Source of the DNA: Rhizobium sp. RM | GTDB taxonomy: Bacteria > Pseudomonadota > Alphaproteobacteria > Rhizobiales > Rhizobiaceae | NCBI RefSeq assembly: GCF_013390595.1 | Contig: NZ_JACAWV010000015.1 | Location: 1 to 64,000 of the forward strand | DNA length: 64,000 bases | Direction: 5' to 3' | Shown: positions 44,183 to 53,118 of the stretch, piece after piece | Position numbering within the stretch: the first letter of the stretch is position 1 | Layout of the letters: the number at the start of each line of letters is the position of its first letter | Position numbers and translations under genes: made by a program | The notes under the pieces: generated by a model | Databases searched by the model: none | Told to the model about the DNA's origin: nothing | The model's input: only the letters and a program-made list of their open reading frames with translations

Positions 44183-44434
44183 GTGACTAACTCGACCGTT
44201 ATGTGGGAAGTGATGGCGGCGCCGGGCCGTGTTAAAGATTTGGTGGGTTGGCTGCGCGATGACACACGCGATCAAATCCCTCAGGTCGAGCGGCGAATTT
44301 TCGTTTCGAAAGACGACAGGGTGGTGGCGATAACATCGTGCTCACATGCTGAACTGATGCCGGCACTCAACCCACCGAATGAACTAATTCTTCGTGCACC
44401 TCATCAATGGCAATTTGAAGAAATCAGCGGATGA
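44183..44434 (+). CDS. small protein of UbiX/UbiD operon
   Basis: An 83-residue protein starting at a GTG (44183) with AGGAA upstream; an ATG at 44201 is the alternative. The sequence begins close to WEVMAAPGRVKDLVGWL and ends with ILRAPHQWQFEEI; it resembles a small family I recall near decarboxylase and aromatic-catabolic genes in other bacteria, with an antibiotic-monooxygenase-like ferredoxin-fold look. Function unknown. It lies 166 bases after the decarboxylase and 102 bases before idi on the same strand, so it is probably part of the same transcript. Confidence 0.65.
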   Translation: MTNSTVMWEVMAAPGRVKDLVGWLRDDTRDQIPQVERRIFVSKDDRVVAITSCSHAELMPALNPPNELILRAPHQWQFEEISG

Positions 44435-44536
44435 ACGATTGCAGCTTGCGCTGCAGTGATGGCGTTGACACCAGTCCGTCTCGCGCTTCGCTGATAGAAT
44501 TTGCGAGTATTCAGTGACAAGACTAGGAAAAAAGTT

Positions 44537-45079
44537 ATGCCAGACGACTTGGTGATCTTGGTAGGCCCTGAAAATCAGGAGCTAGGCACTCATGAGAAGC
44601 TGGACGCTCATAGAAAAGGCCTAAGACATAGGGCCGTCTCCGGCTTCATATTCAACCATGACGGCCAATTGCTCTTACAAAGACGCGCCGTTACCAAGTA
44701 CCACAGTGGAGGTCTATGGGCCAACACTTGCTGTTCACATCCAGCACCCGGTGAATCGTCTTTGCATTGTATGGAAAGGAGATTTCGAGAGGAATTAGGC
44801 CTTCAAACCAACCTCAAATGGTTTGGCGACTTCTCCTATCGTGCCGAGGTTGGAGAGGGAATGATCGAAGACGAATTCGTGAACGGTTTTTGCGGAATAC
44901 TCTCAAGTGATTTTGAACCGAACCCCAACGAGGTCCGTGAAATCGCCTGGATTTCACCGGAGGCACTAACGAACTCGATTACTGTTGCCCTGGCGCCCTG
45001 GTTCGATATCTATCTGCGTAAGGGCTTCATTGAGCAGGCTTTCAAAGAGGCTATGGGCACCCAAAGCCTCCCTCAGTAA
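44537..45079 (+). CDS. idi: isopentenyl-diphosphate delta-isomerase, type 1 (Nudix)
   Basis: A 180-residue Nudix-fold isomerase interconverting isopentenyl and dimethylallyl diphosphate. The catalytic cysteine lies in WANTCCSHP (C66), a Nudix-like RRFREELG helix is near residue 82 and the second catalytic acidic residue is in IEDEF near 113. AGGA precedes the ATG at 44537. GC content is lower than in the decarboxylase genes. Its position behind a UbiX gene is notable because UbiX needs a dimethylallyl donor; alternatively it is simply a housekeeping isomerase. Confidence 0.92.
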   Translation: MPDDLVILVGPENQELGTHEKLDAHRKGLRHRAVSGFIFNHDGQLLLQRRAVTKYHSGGLWANTCCSHPAPGESSLHCMERRFREELGLQTNLKWFGDFSYRAEVGEGMIEDEFVNGFCGILSSDFEPNPNEVREIAWISPEALTNSITVALAPWFDIYLRKGFIEQAFKEAMGTQSLPQ

Positions 45080-45170
45080 ACCGCTCCGACCGTATTCTCC
45101 GTCTTAGCGGCTTTCAATCACGTGCGTCACTCGCACCTAAACCACCCCCTGCACATCCCGAAACGGCGGT

Positions 45171-45760
45171 AGCACAACGAACTCAGGAACCGAAGGGCCG
45201 CCTGAAAGTAACGGCTGGAGTTGAATTCGGAACGATGCGCGTCGATGGCTGGATTGCTGAATTCTTGCGCAAGTGGCCCAAGGTCACAGTCGAAACAGAG
45301 TACACGAACCGGCTCATCGATATCATTTCATGAAGGTATTGTAGCGATCCGCATCAGTCTGCTGGATGACTCGCAGCTTTCTGCCCGCAAGCTGGGAGGC
45401 TTGTATGTTTCTCCAGATTATCTGGGGAGTGCAGCGTCTATCCACAATGTTGATGATCTGAAGCGGCACGACGTCATCATGCACGCGCCGCGCGGCCGTC
45501 CGGGCTGGACCTTGGTGAATGGCGAAAAGACGGAGAAGGTGTGGGACGCACCACGGTGCGCCCTCGATAACACTATTGCCGCCAGAAACCTAGCGCTGTC
45601 GGGTCTGGATCGTGCAGCTTCCAAGATACATGGCCGAGCCGTATGTAGCAGAATTCGGCCTCGCTAGAGTCCTGCCCGTTTGGGCGCGTGTCCCCGTGCC
45701 GGTCCACGCCGTCTTTGCTTCGACGCGTTATATGGCCCCGAAGGTACGGGGGGGGGGGCG
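45171..45760 (+). pseudogene. LysR regulator fragment, frameshifted
   Basis: Plus-strand translation from about 45180 gives the co-inducer domain of a LysR protein (GRLKVTAGVEFG, DGWIAEFLRKWP) that stops at 45331, continues in another frame (EGIVAIRISLLDDSQLSARK, YVSPDYLG) to about 45600, then changes frame again (PYVAEFGLARVLPVWA, VFASTRYMAPKVR). The helix-turn-helix region is missing. An 11-G tract follows at 45748-45758. At least two frameshifts and the lost N-terminus make it non-functional. Confidence 0.8.
45748..45758. repeat. homopolymer tract of 11 G
   Basis: Eleven consecutive G residues on the plus strand at the end of the LysR remnant. It is the longest homopolymer I noticed in the window; it could be a slippage site, but here it lies in decayed DNA. 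It could also be a sequencing or assembly weakness. Confidence 0.9.
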
Positions 45761-46131
45761 ACGTCTGCCGCGATGGTTTCAGGAATGATGTCGAAGGCTT
45801 GAGTTGAGACGATCTGTTGCGCTCGGGGCTTCAGATTCTAAACGGGGTGAAGTCGTTCGGTCGTCAGGGGGCATCGTAGCGTTCCGGCCGTGACGCTTGC
45901 TTATAGAGCCACCTTATCGCTCGCGGATCGAGTATGCCTGCATCGCTGACGATTTATTGTCGGTTCGAGGGAACAGTGTGTTGTTCGCGGCCCGACTGTT
46001 AACATCTTCATCAAATTCATAACTTCGCTCGTGTCGCTTGCTGGAGCGCCCGCCGTCGAAGAGCGCGCGAGGCAATGCAGGCGAATGAATCCCGTCGACG
46101 GCTATCGCCCCTACGAAGAAAGATATCGTAT
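45761..46131. other. decayed intergenic stretch
   Basis: About 370 bases between two gene remnants. No intact gene or recognisable domain on either strand; stop codons are frequent in all frames. Probably further degraded coding DNA. Confidence 0.4.
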
Positions 46132-46257
46132 ATGACACAAACAATCGGAATCATCGGCTCCGGTCTCGTAGGTAAAGCGGTCGCGCCTCGCGACCGCGGC
46201 GGGCTACGTGGCTCTAAAGGAAGCGGACTAACCCGCCACCGTTCTAGGACGCGATGA
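46132..46257 (+). pseudogene. truncated NAD(P)-binding reductase
   Basis: The ATG at 46132 opens MTQTIGIIGSGLVGKAVA, the exact N-terminal dinucleotide-binding start of F420-dependent-NADP-reductase-like (NAD-binding 2) proteins. After about 18 residues the frame shifts; in another frame a matching RLATAAGY continuation is readable before a stop near 46230. The rest of the gene is gone, leaving only the first fold element. Confidence 0.7.
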
Positions 46258-46283
46258 GTTACTGCCTTCAGTCAAAGTTTATA

Positions 46284-46320
46284 AACTCCTCGGTTGTCGC
46301 TTGCCGAAGAGTTTTCTTTC
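46284..46320 (+). terminator. possible intrinsic terminator
   Basis: AACTCCTCGG (46284-46293) and CCGAAGAGTT (46304-46313) form a 10-position stem with one mismatch and a 10-base loop, followed by TTCTTTC. It may be what remains of the terminator of the lost reductase gene. Confidence 0.45.
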
Positions 46321-46382
46321 GTGGGCTGCGGTTAGGCGGTTTGGTGACTCACATCCGCCTTTCTATCAGTGAGCACCGAACA

Positions 46383-46742
46383 TCACCGTCCTCCTTGGCT
46401 GTTCTTTCCCGTCCTATAAATCACCTGTCCATTGACCACAGCACGCTCGTAGCCTTGCCCGTTGCCCTGATCGATCCATTGAGTTGTGTTGCCCGAGCTG
46501 TCCGTTCTGACCGGACCGCGGCTGTATTCTCGACGGTCACGGTCGCGACGATCGTATTCGCGGCGGTCAGTATTTCGGTAGTACCGGTCACGGTCGTAAT
46601 TCCGATAATAGCGATCACGATCATACGAGCGATATTGGACGCTTGACGCGTAGTAACCGCCTGATCGATACCCGCCATCATCGACACATCCCGAGAGGAT
46701 GCTGACGGACAACACGCACAATGCTGCGCTTAATAGTTTCAT
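46383..46742 (-). CDS. small tyrosine/arginine-rich lipoprotein
   Basis: A 119-residue envelope protein. Residues 1-19 are a lipoprotein signal peptide with lipobox LSGC, so the mature protein starts at Cys19. The middle (about residues 36-80) is dominated by Asp, Arg and Tyr with a duplicated YDRDRYYRN unit, followed by a short folded-looking tail (WIDQGNGQGYERAVVNGQVIYR). AGGAG precedes the ATG. No named family; the strongly charged middle could bind cell wall or other polymers. Confidence 0.85.
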   Translation of the reverse strand: MKLLSAALCVLSVSILSGCVDDGGYRSGGYYASSVQYRSYDRDRYYRNYDRDRYYRNTDRREYDRRDRDRREYSRGPVRTDSSGNTTQWIDQGNGQGYERAVVNGQVIYRTGKNSQGGR

Positions 46743-47269
46743 GATTTCAACTCCTAAATATAGACATTAACGCTCGCGAAGCATTCTCAGTTCCATATTC
46801 GAAGATAGCAGGATGCTAGCTTAATCAGGGCTGAACGGACCGAGTGCAAGGCTCGCTGAATCAAGGTGGGGAAACAAATGGTAGTGAGTAAGATAAGAAA
46901 TGGGTACTTCGTTAAAGCTCCCAAAATCGTCAATTAAGAAGTGGGCGAGATAAAGCCGGCTGGCGTGTGTGTACAGCACACAACTTACAGGCCACCGCTT
47001 CAGCATACGGTTGAGTTGTACTACCTAGGTGAAGGCGCTTGTAAACGTGGCGGACGATATCGACGCTTCCCAAAAAACGCTCTGATTTTATAATTTGTCT
47101 GAAACAATGTTCAACCTCCTCGATACTCGAGTTGGGGTCATCCTTTGCGAGCGTGCTCGATCTCTTCGCCACGGGGCTGCCTTGGCGGGCGTCTCCACCG
47201 TTCCGGTCACGATCACTTGTCCTGAAGGGATAAAGTGACCGCGTGCGCGGTCTCAATCGCACAGAGCAC
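46743..47269. other. spacer in decayed region
   Basis: About 530 bases with no convincing gene. A long minus-strand frame covers 46930-47556, but it lies opposite the GGDEF remnant and has arginine-rich, low-complexity composition expected of an antisense frame. Confidence 0.4.
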
Positions 47270-47523
47270 GGCTCAACTGACACTCTGCGACTTCGTAGTT
47301 CGCTATGCGGAGAAGAGATTCTTGTTGTGATGTCGACACGGCAAATGATCGGATTGACCATCTTCGACGTGTTTTCGAAGCTAAAACCTTCACGTCTCGC
47401 GTGACATTTTCGGCTGGGATTGCGGAGTACCGTCATGGAAGCCGGAAAGAATTTCTGATACGGGCCGACAACGCACTCTATGATGCAAAAAACTCGGGAC
47501 GAAACTCTACGAAGCTTGCTTGA
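47270..47523 (+). pseudogene. diguanylate cyclase (GGDEF) C-terminal fragment
   Basis: The plus strand from about 47280 reads CDFVVRY; adding one base restores GGEEILVVM, the GGDEF signature region, and the following 47305-47523 frame contains TFSAGIAEY and IRADNALYDAKNSGRN, the classical C-terminal GGDEF motifs. The N-terminal part of the domain and any sensor domain are missing, and there is a frameshift at the signature, so it is a relic of a cyclic-di-GMP synthase. Confidence 0.8.
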
Positions 47524-47577
47524 TTTTGCTGACGATCGTGACTTGCGGCCGATCAAACTTGGCCGAGGCGGTGCTCA

Positions 47578-48096
47578 ATGACCTCGATATCTTGTCGTCA
47601 TAAGTGCGTTGATGGTAGACCCGCGGCTATGCAGCAGTCTTCATCATTAGCAGCCGCCAGCCGATCGGGAGTTCACACGTTTTACTACAAACTGTGTGCG
47701 GGTTATCCACTGCGGCCGGAGGAACCCTCTATTGCATTGCCCTCAAAAAATCTCATCGCGGCAACGGCTGATATCATCCCTCTTGAGAAACTCCGTGGAC
47801 CGGGATCCGTGTACCGTCACTTGTCCCCGCCAGAAGGTCTATCGCTGAATTTCATAATTCAGGGCCGCAGCATTGTAGAAACACACTTCAGTCTTGAGAC
47901 GAATGGCACGCGGCATGAGAGCTCGTTCGCAATTCTCAGCAAGGAGTTGACGGAATTTGCCGGCACTGCAAAACACGTCCCACCTTATCCGAGGCCAGCC
48001 TTCTATTCACTCGACGAACTGATCGGAATACTCCAGTCGTTCGATGAGCTGGCACGGCTTCTTCACGGATCGTCACGGACCTCGTATGGCGGTTGA
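47578..48096 (+). CDS. hypothetical protein
   Basis: An open frame of 172 codons; a start at 47629 is also possible. The middle (IIPLEKLRGPGSVYRHLSPPEGLSLNFIIQGRSIVETHF) looks like a genuine folded protein, and there is no signal peptide or membrane segment. I do not recognise a family. It lies in a region of gene decay and lacks a clear ribosome binding site, so it could be functional or a fragment. Confidence 0.45.
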   Translation: MTSISCRHKCVDGRPAAMQQSSSLAAASRSGVHTFYYKLCAGYPLRPEEPSIALPSKNLIAATADIIPLEKLRGPGSVYRHLSPPEGLSLNFIIQGRSIVETHFSLETNGTRHESSFAILSKELTEFAGTAKHVPPYPRPAFYSLDELIGILQSFDELARLLHGSSRTSYGG

Positions 48097-48277
48097 ATCC
48101 ACGGCCCCGGCTCTATGGGTTGCTTGACGTGTTTTAACCGTTACCTCAAGCTCGTTAATGCGCATACCATGGCACAGAATTCTGTTCCCGAGTAACGTTC
48201 CGCGAGTGGGAGACCTTCGCCTCCAATGAGGTTAAAGCGGTCGATCGGCTGATTTCCGAATACACGGCACCGAAGAG

Positions 48278-48315
48278 TAAGCCACAGGGTGAATACTTAT
48301 TCTCCCTGTGGCTTA
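48278..48315. repeat. 38-nt near-perfect palindrome
   Basis: TAAGCCACAGGG (48278-48289) pairs with CCCTGTGGCTTA (48304-48315), and inside it GAATA (48291-48295) pairs with TATTC (48298-48302), leaving one T-T mismatch and a 2-base loop. It lies 85 bases after the galactonate dehydratase stop. It could be a factor-independent terminator without a T tract, a recombination or protein-binding site, or the relic of a mobile-element end. Confidence 0.75.
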
Positions 48316-48399
48316 GATTGTGGTCGAGCCGGCCAGGCAGCGTGACGGCGAGCTTACACTAGAACGCTCGCTGCAAAGCTGGCTATGACGTAATGGACG

Positions 48400-49548
48400 T
48401 TACCACTCAGCAACGCTTCCGTCTTCATGACGCCAGACTGGATTTCGCCAGCGATGCCCTTCCTTGGCACGCTCGATTACGTAGGCTTCGTCAACCTCGA
48501 CGCCGAGACCCGGCCGCTGGGGGATGGACACGAAGCCATCCGCATAGTGGAAGACTTCCTTGTTGGAGATGTAGTCCAGAATATCGTTCGACTTGTTGTA
48601 GTGAATTCCGAGGCTTTGCTCCTGGATGAAGGCGTTGTAACTGACAGCATCCACCTGCAGGCATGCCGCCAAAGCGATTGGACCGAGTGGGCAATGAGGA
48701 GCAAGTGCGACATCATAGGCCTCTGCCATGGTCGCAATCTTGCGGCACTCCGTAATACCACCTGCATGAGACAGATCGGGCTGGAGAATGTCGACGTAGC
48801 CGTCTGACAGAACCTGCTTGAAGTCCCAGCGAGAATAAAGTCGCTCGCCGAGTGCAATCGGTGTCGAGCAATGGTTTGCGATTTCCTTCAGAGCTTCGCG
48901 ATTTTCCGACAGCACCGGCTCTTCGATGAAGAGAAGGTTGTAGGGCTGCAACTCCTTGGCTAGAACCTTTGCCATCGGGCGGTGGACGCGACCGTGGAAA
49001 TCGACGCCTATGCCGACGTGCGGGCCGATTGCCTCGCGGATGGTCGCGATGGTTTCAACGGCTTTTTCAACCTTCTCCCAGGTATCAACGATCTGCATTT
49101 CCTCGCAACCGTTGAGCTTGATTGCCTTGAAGCCACGAGCCACAACGTCACGGGCATTTTTTGCCACATCTGAGGGACGATCGCCGCCGATCCAGGAATA
49201 GACCTTGATCTTGTCGCGTACTTGCCCACCCAAGAGGGAGTGGACTGGCTGGCCAAGTGCCTTGCCTTTGATATCCCAAAGCGCCTGGTCGATGCCGGCA
49301 AGGGCGGACATGTGGATCGCGCCGCCGCGATAAAATCCCGCACGATACATGACCTGCCAATGGTCTTCGATCATCATGGGATCTTTGCCGATGATGTAAT
49401 CTGCAAGCTCATGCACAGCCGCTTCCACGGTCAACGCGCGGCCTTCTACGACCGGCTCCCCCCAGCCAACGATACCTTCGTCGGTTTCGATCTTCAGGAA
49501 CATCCAGCGCGGCGGGACGATGTAGGTGGTCAGCTTGGTTATCTTCAT
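48400..49548 (-). CDS. dgoD: D-galactonate dehydratase
   Basis: A 382-residue enolase-superfamily dehydratase, the same length as E. coli DgoD. The mandelate-racemase-type lid domain occupies residues 1-125. The barrel carries a metal-binding acid in [15 protein letters not shown], an LFIEEPV acid, an [10 protein letters not shown] acid and the catalytic histidine in [15 protein letters not shown]. It converts D-galactonate to 2-keto-3-deoxygalactonate. It follows a GntR gene on the same strand with 44 bases between, consistent with a regulator-enzyme operon facing an arabinose/galactose-type importer. Confidence 0.93.
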   Translation of the reverse strand: MKITKLTTYIVPPRWMFLKIETDEGIVGWGEPVVEGRALTVEAAVHELADYIIGKDPMMIEDHWQVMYRAGFYRGGAIHMSALAGIDQALWDIKGKALGQPVHSLLGGQVRDKIKVYSWIGGDRPSDVAKNARDVVARGFKAIKLNGCEEMQIVDTWEKVEKAVETIATIREAIGPHVGIGVDFHGRVHRPMAKVLAKELQPYNLLFIEEPVLSENREALKEIANHCSTPIALGERLYSRWDFKQVLSDGYVDILQPDLSHAGGITECRKIATMAEAYDVALAPHCPLGPIALAACLQVDAVSYNAFIQEQSLGIHYNKSNDILDYISNKEVFHYADGFVSIPQRPGLGVEVDEAYVIERAKEGHRWRNPVWRHEDGSVAEW

Positions 49549-49592
49549 TGATTCACTCTGTCTGGGATGATGGCGACTGGAGCCGCCGGATT

Positions 49593-50384
49593 TTAGAGGG
49601 CGCTTGCGGGATATTTCTGCATGGCGATGGCGAGATCGCGGGCGGCCATATCCAGCATGCGCTGCGAACAGTGTCTCGCCGCTTTCCCGTCACGCATGCG
49701 CAGGGCCTCTATCAAGGCATGATGCACATCAAGTGCTTCGCCGCGTGTATCGACAGCCTCGTTGGAGGCATGCAAAGAAAACTCAAGTGCCGCGCTGATG
49801 ATGCTTGAGAGCTGCATGAACACCTGATTTCGACTGGCTTTCAAGACACCGGTATGAAACGCGACATCGGCCTTGGTGAATTTCTCGACATCGCCTTCAG
49901 CGTCACACATTGCCTGCCATGCAGCCTCGATTGCCGCGATTTCCTGAACGCCTGCGCGCTGCGCCGCCAACTCCGCTGCAAACGGCTCGATTGCGCGCCG
50001 TGCATCCAACACACATTGAAGAAGATCCATTTCAACGATCCGCGGGCCGATCCATTCAAGCATCTGCTGATCGAGAATGTTCCACTCTTGCTTATCGCAC
50101 ACCGACGTGCCGACACGAGAGCGGCCACGGACAAGTCCCTTGGATTCAAGGATTTTCAGTGACTCACGGATCACGGTACGGCTCACGCCGTAGCGAATGC
50201 AAAGCTCGCTTTCGGTCGGCAGCAATGACCCCGGGGGAAAGACATCTGCAAAAATGTCGCTCGCTATGGAACGCGTCACATTTTTTTGGACACGCGGGCG
50301 TTTTTGAACGGCATCTGCGGAAAAACCTTCTCGCTCAATCACTTCAATACTCCATCCCGAACGCGTCGCCCTGCGGTCGATCAT
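49593..50384 (-). CDS. GntR-family regulator (FCD), DgoR-like
   Basis: About 263 residues: an N-terminal winged helix-turn-helix ([30 protein letters not shown]) near residues 45-85 and an FCD domain behind it. Residues 1-30 are an extension before the DNA-binding domain, and the start is uncertain (an upstream GTG at 50399 is possible; neither has a good ribosome binding site). Sugar-acid regulators of this type, such as DgoR, are released by galactonate. It shares a strand with dgoD and is divergent from the AraF-type gene, with a 9-bp inverted repeat in between. Confidence 0.9.
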   Translation of the reverse strand: MIDRRATRSGWSIEVIEREGFSADAVQKRPRVQKNVTRSIASDIFADVFPPGSLLPTESELCIRYGVSRTVIRESLKILESKGLVRGRSRVGTSVCDKQEWNILDQQMLEWIGPRIVEMDLLQCVLDARRAIEPFAAELAAQRAGVQEIAAIEAAWQAMCDAEGDVEKFTKADVAFHTGVLKASRNQVFMQLSSIISAALEFSLHASNEAVDTRGEALDVHHALIEALRMRDGKAARHCSQRMLDMAARDLAIAMQKYPASAL

Positions 50385-50450
50385 TAGACCAATTTGCACT
50401 CAAACGCGACAATACCTGCCCAAGCGTCAAAGTCATACACTGATATTTTA

Positions 50451-50485
50451 TTCATCATACAAATGCAATTGACGAATATGATGAA
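50451..50485. promoter_or_regulatory. inverted repeat in GntR/importer divergent promoter
   Basis: TTCATCATA (50451-50459) and TATGATGAA (50477-50485) are perfect 9-bp arms separated by 17 bases, in the gap between the GntR gene and the sugar-binding-protein gene. It is the best candidate GntR binding site. Confidence 0.55.
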
Positions 50486-50536
50486 AGACACTAAACCTCA
50501 TCACACTGCATCAGCAGAAGATCAGGGAGAGAGACA

Positions 50537-51520
50537 ATGGGCATTTTCAAGACAGCCATCCTGGCTGGCACTGTCGCCGTTATCGCGGCCACCTCGGCAT
50601 TCGCGGCCGACGTCAAGATCGGCTTCGTCGTCAAGCAGGCGGAAGAACCGTGGTTCCAGGACGAATGGAAGTTCGCCGAAGTCGCCGCCAAGGAAAAAGG
50701 CTTCACCCTCGTCAAGATCGGAGCTGAGGATGGCGAGAAGGTTCAGTCGGCGATCGACAACCTTGGTGCCCAGGGAGCGCAGGGCTTCATCATCTGCACA
50801 CCCGATGTGAAACTTGGCCCCGGCATCGTTGCAAAAGCTACGGCCAATGACCTCAAGCTCATGACTGTTGACGATCGCCTTGTGAATGCTGATGGCAGCC
50901 CTATCGAAGACGTGCCACACATGGGCATCTCCGCGACCAAGATCGGTGAGGCCGTTGGCGAGGCTATCGTTGCCGAAGTCAAGAACCGCGGCTGGAATAT
51001 CGCTGACGTCGGCGTCATTCGTGTCTCCTACGAACAGTTGCCAACAGCGGTTGATCGCGTCGGTGGTGCCGTTTCCGTTCTGAAAGTCGCCGGTTTCGCT
51101 AACGCCAATATCTTCGATGCACCGCAGGCTAAGACCGACACCGAAGCAGCACTAAACGCCGCGACGATCGTTCTCAACAAGAACGCAGGCATCAAGCACT
51201 GGGTCGCTGTCGGCCTCAATGACGAGGCCGTTCTTGGTGCGGTTCGCGCGACCGAAAGTGTTGGTATTGCTGCCGATGGTGTTATCGGGATCGGGATTGG
51301 CGGCGCGGAGTCGGCCATCAACGAATTCAAGAAGCCCGCTGCGACCGGCTTCTTCGGCACGGTTATCATCTCTCCTAAGCGTCATGGCTACGAGACCGCA
51401 CTCAACATGTACGAGTGGATTGCCAACGGAAACGAACCGGAAAAGCTGATCCTTACAGCAGGTCAGCTCGCCAAGCGCGATGACTATCAGTCCGTGCGCA
51501 AAGACCTCGGCATCGAATAA
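50537..51520 (+). CDS. araF: AraF-type sugar-binding protein
   Basis: A 327-residue periplasmic binding protein with a 23-residue signal peptide (cleavage after AFA). It is closely similar in pattern to E. coli AraF (FVVKQAEEPWFQDEWKFA, IICTPDVKLGPGIVAKA, GVRATES-like loops), which binds L-arabinose and also D-galactose. GGGAGAG precedes the ATG. It heads an importer operon with ATPase, permease, aldose 1-epimerase and a dehydrogenase. Given the neighbouring galactonate dehydratase, galactose may be an important ligand here. Confidence 0.9.
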   Translation: MGIFKTAILAGTVAVIAATSAFAADVKIGFVVKQAEEPWFQDEWKFAEVAAKEKGFTLVKIGAEDGEKVQSAIDNLGAQGAQGFIICTPDVKLGPGIVAKATANDLKLMTVDDRLVNADGSPIEDVPHMGISATKIGEAVGEAIVAEVKNRGWNIADVGVIRVSYEQLPTAVDRVGGAVSVLKVAGFANANIFDAPQAKTDTEAALNAATIVLNKNAGIKHWVAVGLNDEAVLGAVRATESVGIAADGVIGIGIGGAESAINEFKKPAATGFFGTVIISPKRHGYETALNMYEWIANGNEPEKLILTAGQLAKRDDYQSVRKDLGIE

Positions 51521-51589
51521 TCTTTCCTTCCGAAGTTATGAAGCTGGCGACCTTTTGTGTGCCGCCAGCCTTCCTGCCGGAGCGCATTC

Positions 51590-53116
51590 ATGCAAGACTT
51601 TCTCGAATTCAAAGCGATATCAAAAGGCTACCCCGGCGTTCAGGCGTTGTCAGGCATTTCGTTCGGTGTCCGCAAAGGTGCCGTGCATGGCCTTATGGGC
51701 GAAAATGGCGCGGGTAAATCAACGTTGATCCGCCTGCTTTCCGGCGACCAGGCAGCCGACACGGGTCAAATCGTCATCGGCGGTGAGGTTCAGCACTATC
51801 ACTCCGTACGGGACGCGTTCGACGCCGGGGTGATTGTTATCCATCAGGAACTGCAGCTTGTCCCCGAGTTGACAGTCGCGGAAAATCTCTGGCTCGGCCG
51901 ATTTCCCGGCAAGGCAGGCGTGATCGATCGGCGTAAACTTCTCGATGTCGTTCGCCAGAAACTCGACGAAATCGGCATCGATGTCGATCCTGCCGCCAAA
52001 GTCGCGACGCTTTCGATCGGCGCCCGGCAGATGGTTGAAATCGCCAAGGCAATCATGGCGGATGCACGCGTCATTGCGCTGGACGAGCCGACATCATCGC
52101 TTTCATCGCGCGAAAGCGAAATTCTCTTCACATTGATCGACCGCCTGCGTACGCAGGGCATTGTCATTCTCTATGTTTCGCATCGCCTGGACGAAATCTT
52201 CCGCTTGTGTGACAGCATGACCGTTCTGCGCGACGGCAAGCTTGCAGCCCACCATCCTGACATGAACCATGTGACGCGCGACCAGATCATCGCTGAAATG
52301 GTCGGACGCGAGATTTCCAATATCTGGGGCTGGCGCGGCCGTGACTTCGGACCGGTCCGCCTTGAAATTGAGGACATCGCAGGACCCAAACTTATGCATC
52401 CCGCCGCATTTTCCGTGCGCCAAGGAGAAATCCTCGGCTTCTTCGGCCTGATCGGCGCCGGACGCAGCGAGCTCATGCGCCTTGTTTACGGCGCGGATGA
52501 CCGTGCGAAAGGAACAGTGCGTGTAGACGGTGCTGTGGTGACGGAAAATAGCCCGCCACATTCGATCCGATCTGGCCTCGTCCTGTGCCCTGAGGACCGA
52601 AAATTCGATGGGATTGTTCAAGGACGCTCTATCGAAGAGAATATGGCGATTTCCTCCCGCCGGCATTTTTCTCCCTTCGGCCTCATCCAGCCGAAGAAGG
52701 AGGCTGATCTCGCTGACACATTCATTGCCAAACTCCGCGTCCGCACGCCCTCGCGAAAACAGGACATCATCAATCTCTCGGGTGGAAACCAGCAAAAGGT
52801 CATCCTCGGCCGCTGGCTGTCCGAGCAAGGTGTCAAAGTGCTCATCATTGATGAACCCACTCGAGGCATAGACGTCGGAGCGAAATCCGAGATTTATGAA
52901 ATCCTCTACGACCTCGCTTCACAGGGAATGGCTATCGTCGTCATCTCCAGCGAGTTGCCGGAGGTCATGGGCATTACCGATCGCATTATGGTGATGTGCT
53001 ATGGGCGTATCGCAGCCGATTTCAAACGGGAAGAATTTGATGAGCGGCGCATTCTTGCTGCCGCCCTGCCCGATATCACCTCCGCCAGCGAACTTCCAAG
53101 CGAACAGGTCCAGTAA
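51590..53116 (+). CDS. araG: AraG-type sugar ABC transporter ATPase
   Basis: A 508-residue tandem ATPase of the monosaccharide-importer class. The first nucleotide-binding domain has Walker A GENGAGKS near residue 40 and a Walker B ending in ALDEPTSS; the second has the NLSGGNQQKV signature near 405 and a LIIDEPTRGID Walker B. As usual in this class the second domain lacks a canonical Walker A. The ATG at 51590 follows GGAG. It powers the AraF/AraH importer. Confidence 0.93.
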   Translation: MQDFLEFKAISKGYPGVQALSGISFGVRKGAVHGLMGENGAGKSTLIRLLSGDQAADTGQIVIGGEVQHYHSVRDAFDAGVIVIHQELQLVPELTVAENLWLGRFPGKAGVIDRRKLLDVVRQKLDEIGIDVDPAAKVATLSIGARQMVEIAKAIMADARVIALDEPTSSLSSRESEILFTLIDRLRTQGIVILYVSHRLDEIFRLCDSMTVLRDGKLAAHHPDMNHVTRDQIIAEMVGREISNIWGWRGRDFGPVRLEIEDIAGPKLMHPAAFSVRQGEILGFFGLIGAGRSELMRLVYGADDRAKGTVRVDGAVVTENSPPHSIRSGLVLCPEDRKFDGIVQGRSIEENMAISSRRHFSPFGLIQPKKEADLADTFIAKLRVRTPSRKQDIINLSGGNQQKVILGRWLSEQGVKVLIIDEPTRGIDVGAKSEIYEILYDLASQGMAIVVISSELPEVMGITDRIMVMCYGRIAADFKREEFDERRILAAALPDITSASELPSEQVQ

Positions 53117-53118
53117 CA

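Noticed and set aside
46930..47556. Minus-strand open frame of about 200 codons
   Set aside because: It is antisense to the GGDEF relic and arginine/serine-rich without domains.
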